DNA of 64,000 bases from the NCBI RefSeq assembly GCF_024397795.1, contig NZ_CP072983.1:1488001-1552000 (forward strand), in the 5' to 3' direction. A model generated the notes under the pieces. That model saw only the letters and a program-made list of their open reading frames with translations, did not search any database and was not told the DNA's origin. Origin of the DNA: Lactobacillus intestinalis. Lineage in GTDB: Bacteria; Bacillota; Bacilli; Lactobacillales; Lactobacillaceae. Shown here piece after piece: positions 42,191 to 54,100 of this stretch. Position 1 is the stretch's first letter, and the number at the start of each line of letters is the position of its first letter. The translations under genes and the position numbers were made by a program.

Positions 42191-45100
42191 TTAGTTTTTC
42201 TTTTTACGCTTTTTGCGATCGGCTAATCCAAAGATTCCCAATCCAGCTAAAAGTGCACCAATCCAACTAATATTTTCACTATCCCTTTGACCAGTTTGTG
42301 GCAAAACCTTTTCATGACCTTTCTTAAGCATCGCTCTACCTAAACGAGTCAATTTGCCATTTTTATAAAGTACTCTGCCGTGTGAATCAACAATTGTACC
42401 ATTATCAAGCTTATGACTTCCTCTTGGGAAATCTTTTTCTTCATAAAGAGGCTTATTATCACTCCCCTTGGTTGAAGGCTTGTGAATTGTTGGAGTTACA
42501 GGTTTTGCAGGCACCTTATTAGCAGGCTTCTTGTTTGGTTGAACCGGCTTAGCTGGTTTCTTATTCGGCTTATTTGGTTCAATTGGCTTATTATGATCAG
42601 GTTTATTTGGCTTGTTATTATCTGGCTTAGATGGATTTACTGGATTATCTGGATTTGGAGTTGGTTTATTGTTGTCATCATTTGGCTTCTTAATCGAACT
42701 ATAAGTAACTGTAAATTCAAGATCTTGTGAATTTGGACCTACAGTTTGAGCATTAATAGTCATTGGATTTGGACTGTAGCCTGAAATATTAGGAGCAACA
42801 ATTTCTGGGAAAGTGGAGCTTTCCTTGTCCCATTTACCCCAAATCGTTTCACCAGTTACCAAGTCTTTAACCCCATTGCGTATAAAGGTGATAGTTTGAA
42901 TGGTATCTGGTAAAGCTTGACTTTGATCAGCATACTTGAAGTGGATTGTTTCTGTTACAGTGTGAGTATCAGTAACTTCCTCTGTCTTATGTTGAATTGC
43001 AATCTTAGTTATACCATTTTCAACCTTAACTTGATCAGCTGGCTTACCATTTGTATATTCCCAATTATTTGGAAGTGGCAAATTGTAAGTTACTTCTTGA
43101 CCAAGTTTTCCAACCACAGTAGTCGAAGCAATTACCTGGCCTTTTGAATCAACAAGTTGAACTACTTGGCTTGCTTGAACTTTATCCTTAACATAAGTAA
43201 TTTCAATGGTTGAGTTTTCAGTAGTTGCATTAACTACTTCTTCTCCTACCATGTTTGGACTAGCAGTGTAGCCAGCAACCTTTTCTGGAGTATAAGCATC
43301 AAATTTACCAGAATTCCATTGCGTTTGAACTTCACCAGTTACCAAATTCTTACTTTGAGTGCCAGTTAAAGTTACCTTTTGAACAACTTTCTTATCGCCA
43401 TTTGGTAAATGTTCAATGATTGTTCGAGTAACTGTCTTAGTAAGTTCCGTAGTTTCAATCTTAGGTTCAATTCTAATAATGGTCTTATTACTATTTTCAC
43501 CAATTGTGATTGTCTTTGGAACTTCTCCACTTGCTTGCCAGTTTTCTGGGATATGTGGAGTAAATGGCATTTCTTGGCCTTTTTCACCAGTAATTGCTTC
43601 CCTAGCAATAATCTTGCCATCTTTATCTTGATACTCAATAGTCTGAGTTTCTTCAACAGGTGGAACAATATTCTTCGTGTAAGAAATATTAACAGTTACA
43701 TTTGCGGTATCTGCACTCACTGCTTCTTGAGCAACTTGAGCTATGTTTGGAGTATATCCATCAATTGTTGCAGGGGTATAAGCTTCCCAAACAGCAGAAT
43801 CAGTACTCTTCCAATCGCTGTAAGTTACTTCGCCAGTTACTTCATCAAATGTAGCAACTCTAGTAAACTTAACTTTTTGAGTAACAGTTTCTTTAGTTCC
43901 GTCTGGTTTAGTTACCACGATAATTCTCGTTGGTTCAGAAACTAATTTTTCCATTTTTGGATAAGTTTTATCTGGATTACCTGGAACCTTACCATTTGGA
44001 ATCTGATCTTCAGGAGTATCTGGAGTAATCGTAATTGTTGCATGTTCAACTTGAACAACTACATCCTTGTGACCATCTGGGCCAAAAGTAATAGTTGATG
44101 GAATGGTGTAGCCATTAACTAGCTTCCAGCCTGCAGGAACCGTTGAATAAACATCAACTGTCTGATCAGTTTCCCCATTTACCTTATCTGTCTTAATAAC
44201 CTGACCAGTATTATCTTGGTAAATAATGTTAGTCGATTGTTTATTTGCAGTGTAGGTAATATCAACTGTGACATTCTTTTGACCGTCTTTAACTTCAACT
44301 GCAGGAACAACGGCTTCACTTGGAGTGTATCCATCAATCTTCTCTGGACTAAATTCTTTCCAACTTCCAGTTGACCATTCTCCATAAGTTACTGCACCAG
44401 TTACATTATCGTAACTTGCATTACGGTAAATCTTTGCGGTTTGAACTTCCGTACTCTTAGTTCCATCTGGCTTAGTTACATTAATTGTTCTTGTAATTGT
44501 TTGGTTCAAGTCACTTGCGTGAGCACCATTAATTACTGCACCAGTTACCGTCTTTTCACCTGTTGGTACCGGATTATTATGATCAACATTGGTTATTCCA
44601 TGTTCAATCTTAATTACAGTAGTTCCATTATTAATGGTGATTTCAGTTGGCACTTCACTTGGATCACTTGCTACCCAACCTACTGGAATTTCAGGAGTAA
44701 ATGGAAGTTTAGTTCCTTTAAGGTGCCCCTTAATATCAGTTGAACTAATTACCTTATTATCAGCATCCACATAATTAATAGTTTGGCTACCATTTTCCAA
44801 AGTAAATGTGGCTATTGAACTGAAGTCAATATTGTAATTTGGATTTTCTTGACGAATCTTATTGATTGCATCCCCACTAAGTTCAACGTCATAAATTCCT
44901 GCTTCAGTTAATTGAGCTGGATGACCATCTTTACTAAAGACAAAATCATTTGCTGTTAATCCAGTAATAGTTTGTTGTTGCCCGTTTAACGTTACAACAA
45001 CTGAGTAGTTATGAGGATCAAGTTCTAAGTCTTGAGTAGTTTGAGAACCACTTATTGTTGCACTAGCCTTGGCGCGAACAATTACTAGTGCTCCCTGACT

Positions 45101-48100
45101 GTCATCGTAACTGTAGTTATAGTTACTATCAGCTGCTTTGATTGCATCAATTCCAGCTTGACTTAACTTAACTTGGTAAGTACCAACATTTATTGGATTA
45201 CCAATGACTTGAATATCTTTGTCAGTTAATTGGTAAGTTTGACTGTTAGAAAGTTTAACTTCAAATTTATCAGGGTCTAATGCTATTACACTGCCTGTAT
45301 AAGGAGTTTCTTGATTACCACTAAAACCGATGGTTGCATTTGCCTTGCTAATCGTGACACTAGCTAAACCCTTGAAGTTCCATGTGTAATTATTATTAGT
45401 AGCAATCTTACTTTGGCTAGAATCCTTAAGCTTCAAGTAGTAAGTACCCACATTTACTGGGGCAGCAACTACCTTACCAGTTTCATCAACCCATTCATAG
45501 TCGTCAGCAGATAGAGTTGGGGCGGTAAGATCTACACCATTGTTAGTAGCAATAGCGTTAGTAATCTTATCAACAGTAATTTCTGGAGTTTGGCCGTTGT
45601 AAACTACATCATATGAACCGGAAGTGGTTACATCAGCGTTAGCTTTTTCAATTGTAAAGTCTACCGCATCATTATTATAAGTATAGTTATAATGATTACT
45701 TTCAAGATTTCGAATTTGACCTAATGCTGCTTCGGTCAATCTAACCTTGTAAGTACCTGCATTAGTTGGTGCAGGAATTGGATTGCCTTGATCATTTACA
45801 AATTCAAGATCTGTCGTCTTTAAGACATAAGTTTGGCCATTTGATAACTTCACATTAATGCCGTTAACAACTCCATCAGTGGCTGGAATAACTACTGGAT
45901 TTCCTGTGTAAATTGTTGAAGCTGAACCGTCAAGAGTAATGCTTGCAGTTGCCTTTTCAATATGATAATTACCTTCGCCTTGGTAACTCCAAGTATAGTT
46001 AGTATTTCCAGTAATCGCATTTTGGACTTTTTGCCAGCCAGCTTCGGTTAAACGAACTTGATAAGTTCCAACTTCGCTTGGTGCAGAAATTACTTTTCCA
46101 TTTTGTAAGAATTCATAATCACTTGCAGTTAATTGCAAAGTACTTGGCAAAGCAATGGTCTTTTCATTTGGATTATCAGTAGTGATTTCTGGAATAAAGT
46201 TAGCTGGATCAATTGTTGCTGGATTACCAGTCCAAGTAATAGTTTGATCACTAGTACTTGGCAAAGTAATCTCAGCCTTAGCTTGACTAATGTTATAAGT
46301 ATACTCACCGCTAATTGCACCAGTGGCAAAACTGTAGTTAGGGTTAGCTGCCTGAATTTTAGCAATTGAACTATCCTTAAGCTTCAAGTAGTAAGTACCA
46401 GCATTAGTTGGTAAGCCAGTCATTTCAGTGTAAGTGCCGTCTGCATTCTTGGAATACCAAGCATAGTCGTCAACATTCAAATTAGAAAGATCTAAGCTTT
46501 GGCCAGCAACTAAGCCACTTGGCGTCCAAGTAATTGAATTAAAGACATCACTAACTGAAGTTTCCTGACCATTGTAAATCTTATTGCCATTTCCACCTAA
46601 AGTATCAGTAGCTGCTTTTTGATTAATTGTGTACTTAATCGTGCCACTTGCAGCATTAAAGCTGTAGTTAGGATTATCCTTTTGCAATGTTTGCAGAGCA
46701 GAAGGTTTCAAACAGGCTTCATAAGTGCCAGCATCAGTTGGGATCGCATCTAGCTTCTCACCTTGGGCATTATACCAATCAAAATCACTGATAGTAATAC
46801 CTTTCATTGATAATGGGTTATCAGTAACAAGATCATTAGCGTTAATCGTTAAGTCTTTTACATCTAAACTAGCAGGCTGACCATCGTAAGTCTTTTCTTG
46901 ATCCTTGCCCGAGATAGTTACATCAGTAATTGACTTAGGACCGATTTCAAAAGTAGCTGAACCAGTTAAGCTATCCGCACTAATTTTTACATTCCCTGAA
47001 CCAGCATATTGATCAATTGCAGCTTGCAAATGAGCCAAACCAGCTTGGGTCAACTTAATAGTGTAAGTACCTACATTAGTTGGTGCCGCACCATTAGTCC
47101 AAATGTAATCACCATCTTGCAAGTGGTAAATGCTATTTTCAGTGCTACCAGGGAAGGTCAAGTTAACAATAATGTCACCACCATTGTTAAGTTCAGCGGT
47201 AGTTACTGCTGATCCATTAAATGTCATTTGGTTAGAACCTGACAAGCTTGCACTAGCCTCAGTAGCTGCATTAATCGTATAAGTGGCCTTAGTATTAAAT
47301 GTCCACTTGTAGTTATCGCCATTGTTGCCAGTTAAATTCTTCAACTTAGCTTCACCGGCTGGTGATAATTCAACCGTATAAGTTCCAGCATTAATAGGAT
47401 CACCATTAGCAAACTGCAAATCATCACTAGTTAACTTAATCGTTTGTGCAGTACCGTCGGGAGCATAAACAGTTGCTGAATAAGTTAACTTATACTTATC
47501 AATGTTCAAATCAGCTGGTAAAGTAGTTTTTCCATCATAGGTCTTATTATCGCTACCATCTAAGCTAATCGTGACTTCGCCTAGGTTAACGGTAAAGGTG
47601 CCATAAGTAGTTACATCACTCGCATCCTGTGGATAGGCATAGTTAGTACCTAATGCACTCTTGATATTTTCCAGACCTTGAGCTGATAAGACAACGTGGT
47701 AGCTACCAACATTGCCTGGTGTTTGACTAAAAATCAAATCCCCATCTTTAGCTTGATAGTTTAAAGTGCCATTTTCAGTTTTCACAGTTAGAGTATAACC
47801 TTGAGGATTCTCCTTAATAGCCTTTAACCAATCATTGGAACCATAAGTTACATTTTGCTCATTACCACCAACAGTAATTGTCACTGGCATCTGGTCAACA
47901 AAGAAGTTAGCCCGTGCTTCAGCAGCTTGAGTCCAATTATAGTTAGTTGAACCAGTTAAAGCTTGAAGTTTCTTCAGCCCCTGAGCAGATAATTTCACTT
48001 CATAAGTACCAACATTACTTGGAGTAGTTACAAACTCTAAATCGCCTGTTTCAAGCTTCAAATCTGTATAAATTGGCTCATGTTCATTGTCAGTTGTCGC

Positions 48101-51100
48101 ATTCTTAACAGGTGCAGTAATAGTTATACTGTAGCCGTTATCGCCGCCATATTGAATCGTGGTATTTTCACCATATTTAATATGCTCTGCGCCATTAATC
48201 GTAACGGTAGTATCAGCCGGCGTAATTACATATGTAGCTGGTTCATGTCTAGCATCAACAGTATTAGCATCAGTTGACCCACTCTTAGCATTACTATTAG
48301 TTCCATTGACCGCATTCCAATCATAATCTGGAAAAGCTGCTTGGAGTCTTTGCAGTAATTGACCAGCAATCTTAACTTGGTAAGAGCCGACATTAACTGG
48401 CATTTGCCCATCAGTAAAGCCATTAATATAGACATCGCCAGTTTTCAAACCACCAATTTTTTGAATAATTTCAGCCTCGGTTGGCCCAGGAATACTGCTA
48501 TTCCAATTAGTTAGTTCAATATGATATGCATTTGGGTCGAGTGGTAAATCAGTCCCGTAAGTGGTCGTTTGATTACCATTTAAGGTAACTTGAGCCTTGC
48601 GAGCATAGATTAAGAAATTACCAGTTGCATTACCTAAACTAATGTCATAATTACTTGCACCTGTTAGATTCTTAATCTTATTAAGTGCAGCACTTGTCAA
48701 ACGAACATAATAAGCTGGATTACCTGTTTTATCGTTTTCTTGGGCGTTAGCATGGTTGACTGGATTACCAGCACTATCAACCACTTCTAAATCTTCTGGG
48801 ATTAAAGTGAAGCTCCCCAATCCAATTGGCTCATCATTTGAATTACCCCATACTAGTTTAATATCACCATTATCAAGCTGTGTCTGGGTAATGGCTGCAT
48901 TTTGACCATTATAAACTTGTGATGCAGTTCCACTTACGCCAATAATCAAGCTTGCTGGATAAATGTGGTAAGTAATGCGGCCTGAAATAGTACTCTTTCC
49001 ATCCTTAACAAATGTGTAGTTAGGGTTAGCATTCGCAAAAGCGGTCTTACCTTTTTCATTCAATTGCAAGTAGTAGTAACCAGCATCAGTTGGAGCAGCA
49101 ATCGGTTTGCCATCTTGATCGACCCATTCAAAGTCATCAGCAGTTAAATCTGGAATAGTCAAGCCTTGAACATTATTGAAGCCAAAGTTCTTCTTGGTTT
49201 CTTCATTACTTGGATCAAAGCTGACCGCTTGACCATTGTATTCACTCTTTTCACTACCATCTAACTGAACGTTTGGTGAAACAGCTTGTTCAATTTGGAA
49301 AGTGGCACTTCCTGTATTGACCTTAGACAAGATAACATTACCTTTACCAACCGCTTCATCAATTGCAGCTTGAATTTTATCAAGACCTGCACTAGAAAGA
49401 GTTAGAGTATAGTTTCCAGCATTAACAGGTGCTTTGCCATCTTGAGTATTCCAAGCGTAGTCTCCATCTGCAAGAGTGAAACTAGTTGGTAAGTTAACAA
49501 TATTATTACCACTAATAACTACCTTGATGGTTGAACCATCAGTGTACAAATCAGCTGTTGTTACTGAATTGCCATTGTAAACCATAGAATTGTGACCGCT
49601 AAGTTCAGTATTAGCGCTAGCAGGAGTAATGTTGTAAGTCCCTGTTCCACTTGATGCTGTAGCAGCCCAAGTTACATTATCACTATTAATCTCTTTGATA
49701 TGATCCCAACCGGCTTGTGATAAACGAACTGCATATTTTCCAACATTAATTGGAACAGTAGTAGTCCAAGTCCCATCGATATTAAATTCAATATCACCAG
49801 CAACTAAGTTATAAGTTGGATTATTTGGTTCATTCAGCTTAATTGAGAAGCCGTTTAAGTAATCACTATTAGGACTACCAGTGTAAGTGTATGAAGGATT
49901 GCCACTAAATTCTGCAGATGCTTGGGCCTTGTTAATAACTAAAGTACCGAAACTTGTGCCTTGGCTAATCTTGTAATTATCACCAACGGCTTGTTGAATC
50001 TTATTGGCACCGGCATCAGTTAAGACAATATGGTAAACACCACCAGCATTCGTTGCAGTGATAGGCTTACCGCTGACATCAACAATTTGGAAATCACCAG
50101 AATCTAATTGTACATTGCTCAAGCTAGCTGTTGCTCCATCTTTAGAGCTAATGCTTACTTGAACGCTGTTATTTCCATTAGCATTGTATTTAACGCTAAT
50201 TGGTTGGCCCGTGTAAGTTTCGGTTTGTGTACCATCGACACTTACAGTATTTTCAGCAGCATTAATTGTATAACTTGCACTTCCAGTAAAGTCATTATCA
50301 GCAAATACTACATTTGGTGTGTTATTTTGACCAGAACCTGCTAAACCAAGAATATATTTTTCAATGTTGGAAATACCATCAGGTGTCAAAGTAATTGTGT
50401 ATGCTCCAGCATTAGTTGGTGCAGAGCCACTACTCCACTTGTAGTCACCATCTTTAAGAATATAGGTCTTGTTAGCATCAGTAACACCTGGAAAGGTTAC
50501 CGTTACACCAATTTGACCATTGCTATTTACTTCAGCAGTTGTAGTAGCTTGACCATCGTATGTGCGTGAGTTAGAGCCACTTAATACACCACTTGCTTGA
50601 GCTTGCGTAATAGTGTAAGTAGCTAAACCACCACCATTAGTCAAAGTAAAGTTAGGATTATCCTTTTCTAGAGTAGAGAGTGCAGAGTCCTTAAGTTTTA
50701 TGTAGTAAGTTCCAACATTTTCAGGATTACTGATCGGATTACCCTGAGCATCTACCCACTCATAACTATCACTAGTAAGGTCCGTCGTATCTAAAACTAC
50801 TTTGGCATTGTTAAAGTTAGCAGTAATTGTTAATTTTGAAGGATCGATACTAGTCGCAGGTTGGGCATCATAGATCTTACTATAATTTCCAGATGTCTGG
50901 TTGCTTAAAGTGAAAGTAGCTGGGGCCGGATTAATAATATAGGTTGCAGTACTGGTAAAGGTTGAATTACCCTGAGCATCTACCCATTTAATACTGTTAT
51001 TACCAAATTCTTTTATAATATTCTGCTTGCCATGTTCTGACCAACGTAACTCATAGGTGCCTGCATTAGTTGGCATTTCACTCGTCCAAGTTTGACCATT

Positions 51101-54100
51101 ATTAGATGAAAATTCAACATCCCCGGCCTGTAAATAATAGACATTTCCAGTTGGTCCGCTAACTCCAGCATAAATTGGATTGTTACCATCCCCATTATTA
51201 AGGTCATCAAGAGTGATTGGACTGCCAGTGTAAGTTGACTCATTAGTACCTGCCAAAAATGCTGTTGCAGTTGCCGTATAGGTTATGTTAATTACAGTCG
51301 GAAGTGTATCGATAGTAACAGTTTGAGCTGGAATAGGTCTCCAGTTTGGAATATTTAATGTTGTTTCAGTAGTTGTCCCATCAGGATGCGTAACAATTTG
51401 TTTAATGACTTTCGTATAATTATCAGGAACTGGCATATTCTTGTAGCGGTCCCATTCACCTGTAGTCCAGCCACTACCATCAAAGCCATCAAATACTACT
51501 CCTCTATCATCAGTATTTACTCTAACAGGTCTAGTAATCGTAGCTGATTGAGTCGTAGTTTGGGTAACTGAAGGAGTTCCTGGTTGGTTAACTGGCGTGA
51601 AGTTAATTACACGGTTAATAGTTTTTTGCGTCAATGATTTAGGTACATAGTAAGTTGTCAATTCATTACGAACATACCATTGAGAAGCATTATTAGTAGT
51701 AAATACTGTATTGGAATTATAATTTGGATTAGCAAAATTTACAGTAGTATATGTGCCTGTAGAATTGAGGTTTGCTACTACATAGTCATTGCCAGCATCA
51801 GGAGGAGTAACAGTAAATTGTCCATCTTGTGCTATATTCCAATTTCCAGAAATTACATGGAAACCTAAGTTGTCCTCAGTCTTATCCCAAGTCCAATCTC
51901 CATAAACCACTTTATTGGTTGAAGCATTAATGGTCCCAGCTTGTTTGAAGAAGACTTGAATCTGCGCATCGGGGGCAACTGATTGGCCATTCTTATCACC
52001 ACCTGCATACACAAATTTAGCGGTTATTGTTCTAGCTGCAGTTTTATTTGGAACATAGAAAATAGTATGAACAGGTTGAGCTTCATAAAGAGATGCAGCC
52101 GTAGTATATGCAGTTGAGCCTTTAGAAATATCGCTGGTATCGTCATCACTACCATTCCAAGTAGGGAAAACAAATTGATTAGCGGGAACTTTATTAGTAT
52201 TTGTAGCAGGACCACCAGTGTAAGCTGTATATCCATTTAAGGTTGGTACATCGGCAGTTACCGTAGCCCACTCTTGCGGTAAATTAGTCCAAGTCCCGGA
52301 TACCACATGGTAACCAGGTGTATTACTATCACCTTTTTTAGTATTCCATTGCCATGGACCATACGTAACAGTTCCAGTTACCAAATCTTTTGTAGCTTGC
52401 CGAGTATAGTAAACATCTAAAACTGCGGAAGTAAAGGCATTACCATCCTCGGTGTAAGTACCGTCTTCATTAACCTTTGTCTTAACGTAATTTACGGTAA
52501 CAGTGCGTGTTTCTTGTGCGGCTGGATCAGTATTAGTTACGTCTTGAGTTTTATGAACTAAGTGAACAACAACATTTGCACCATAGAATGAAGGAGCAGC
52601 CTCAGTCGTCCATTTATAATTTGGTATTGTCCAATTACAACTTGGATCTGTAAACGGCTTCCAGAAATCCCCGGCAACTGTTGCTCCTGCAGGTACTCCA
52701 GAGACACTGACAGATTGATAATCGTTTGGATTTATACCTTCTGGAAATTTAAGTCGACTATATGCCCCATTACCAGCATTTTTTATATCAAATTGAGTAA
52801 TTTCCTTATTTTCCGTATCATCCCAGTAAGTGATTGTAAACTGCATTTGTTGAGTAACAGTAACCTTAGCAGTAGCTGGAGCAGTTACGGCAGTGTATTG
52901 CTGGCCATTCACAGAAACTGGATAAGTTGCAATAACTTTAACATTATATGTTCCTACTTGATCCCAATTTGGTTCACTATTATCAGTAAATTCAAATGTA
53001 GTACCTGATGGAAAATCAGCAACATTAGTGACTAAATCTTTAGCTGTTAAAGTCTTCCCCTTATAGGTAGTCTTATCTTGAATCTGAAGATTTTTCTTTT
53101 GATCTGCGGGGATAGTAACAACTTGGTATATAGCATTCGCATAGTTAACTAGATGATTATTGTGACCCGTTACATCATCAACAGGGGCAGTTGAAACTCT
53201 CTTTAATACATAGTTATGTTCAGTAACATAATCCTCAAGCTTTTGATCAATCATGTCTTTGTAACTATTAATGGCATCCGTCATGTTACTTGCACCAGCT
53301 GCATCATAAACAACAGGTACAGAAATAGTAGTAAGTTGGCTACCACTGGCATTATTAATAGTAATATTATGTGTATTATTGTTTTTATTGGATAAAAGAG
53401 TGTAGAGATTACCACTAGCTAAAATGATTGGCTGAGTAAAGCCACCATTGGCAATACCCAAAGTGTTTAACTTATCAGCAGTAAGTGTGGAGTTATTGCC
53501 GAGATAAACGACTGACTGAGTATTATTTATGACATTAGATGCACTGGTTACCTTACTAAAGTCCCAGTTAGAAAGATCAACATATTGAGCATTTGACCCA
53601 GCAAACAAAACTGACATATTGGTAACATTGCTCGTGTTCCAGTTAGCAATCGCACTTGCATCAACCAATGATCCTTCATTGGCAAAAGTTGCTTCAAGAT
53701 TAGTTACCTTACTGGTATTCCAGTTTTCCAAACCATGCAGGCTCGTTAGAGCCTGGTTAACATTAAATGCACGATTCAGATCAGTTACATTGCTAGTATC
53801 CCAATTAGCTAAGGCACTAATGTCAGTCAGATTAGCATCACTCATAAAAATGACGCCCATATCAGTTACGTGACTTACATTCCAATTTTCTAGACCTTGT
53901 AAGTTCGTAAAACTATTATTAGCAAATGCAGTGTTAAGTTTTTGTAAACTATCAGTCTTCCAATTGCTCAAAGGAGAAAGATCTGTAACTTTGTTAACAT
54001 TGTTGAAAATCCGAGTCATATTCGTAACTTTTTGAACATCCCAGTTTTCCAAACCAGTTAAGCTAGTCAAGCCAGTCGCATTTTGGAATAGAAGGGACAT

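Noticed and set aside
43409..43945. 178-residue plus-strand open frame inside the giant surface-protein gene
   Set aside because: It is antisense to repeat-coding DNA, has low-complexity composition and no ribosome binding site; it is a by-product of the biased codon pattern, as are the other frames there.
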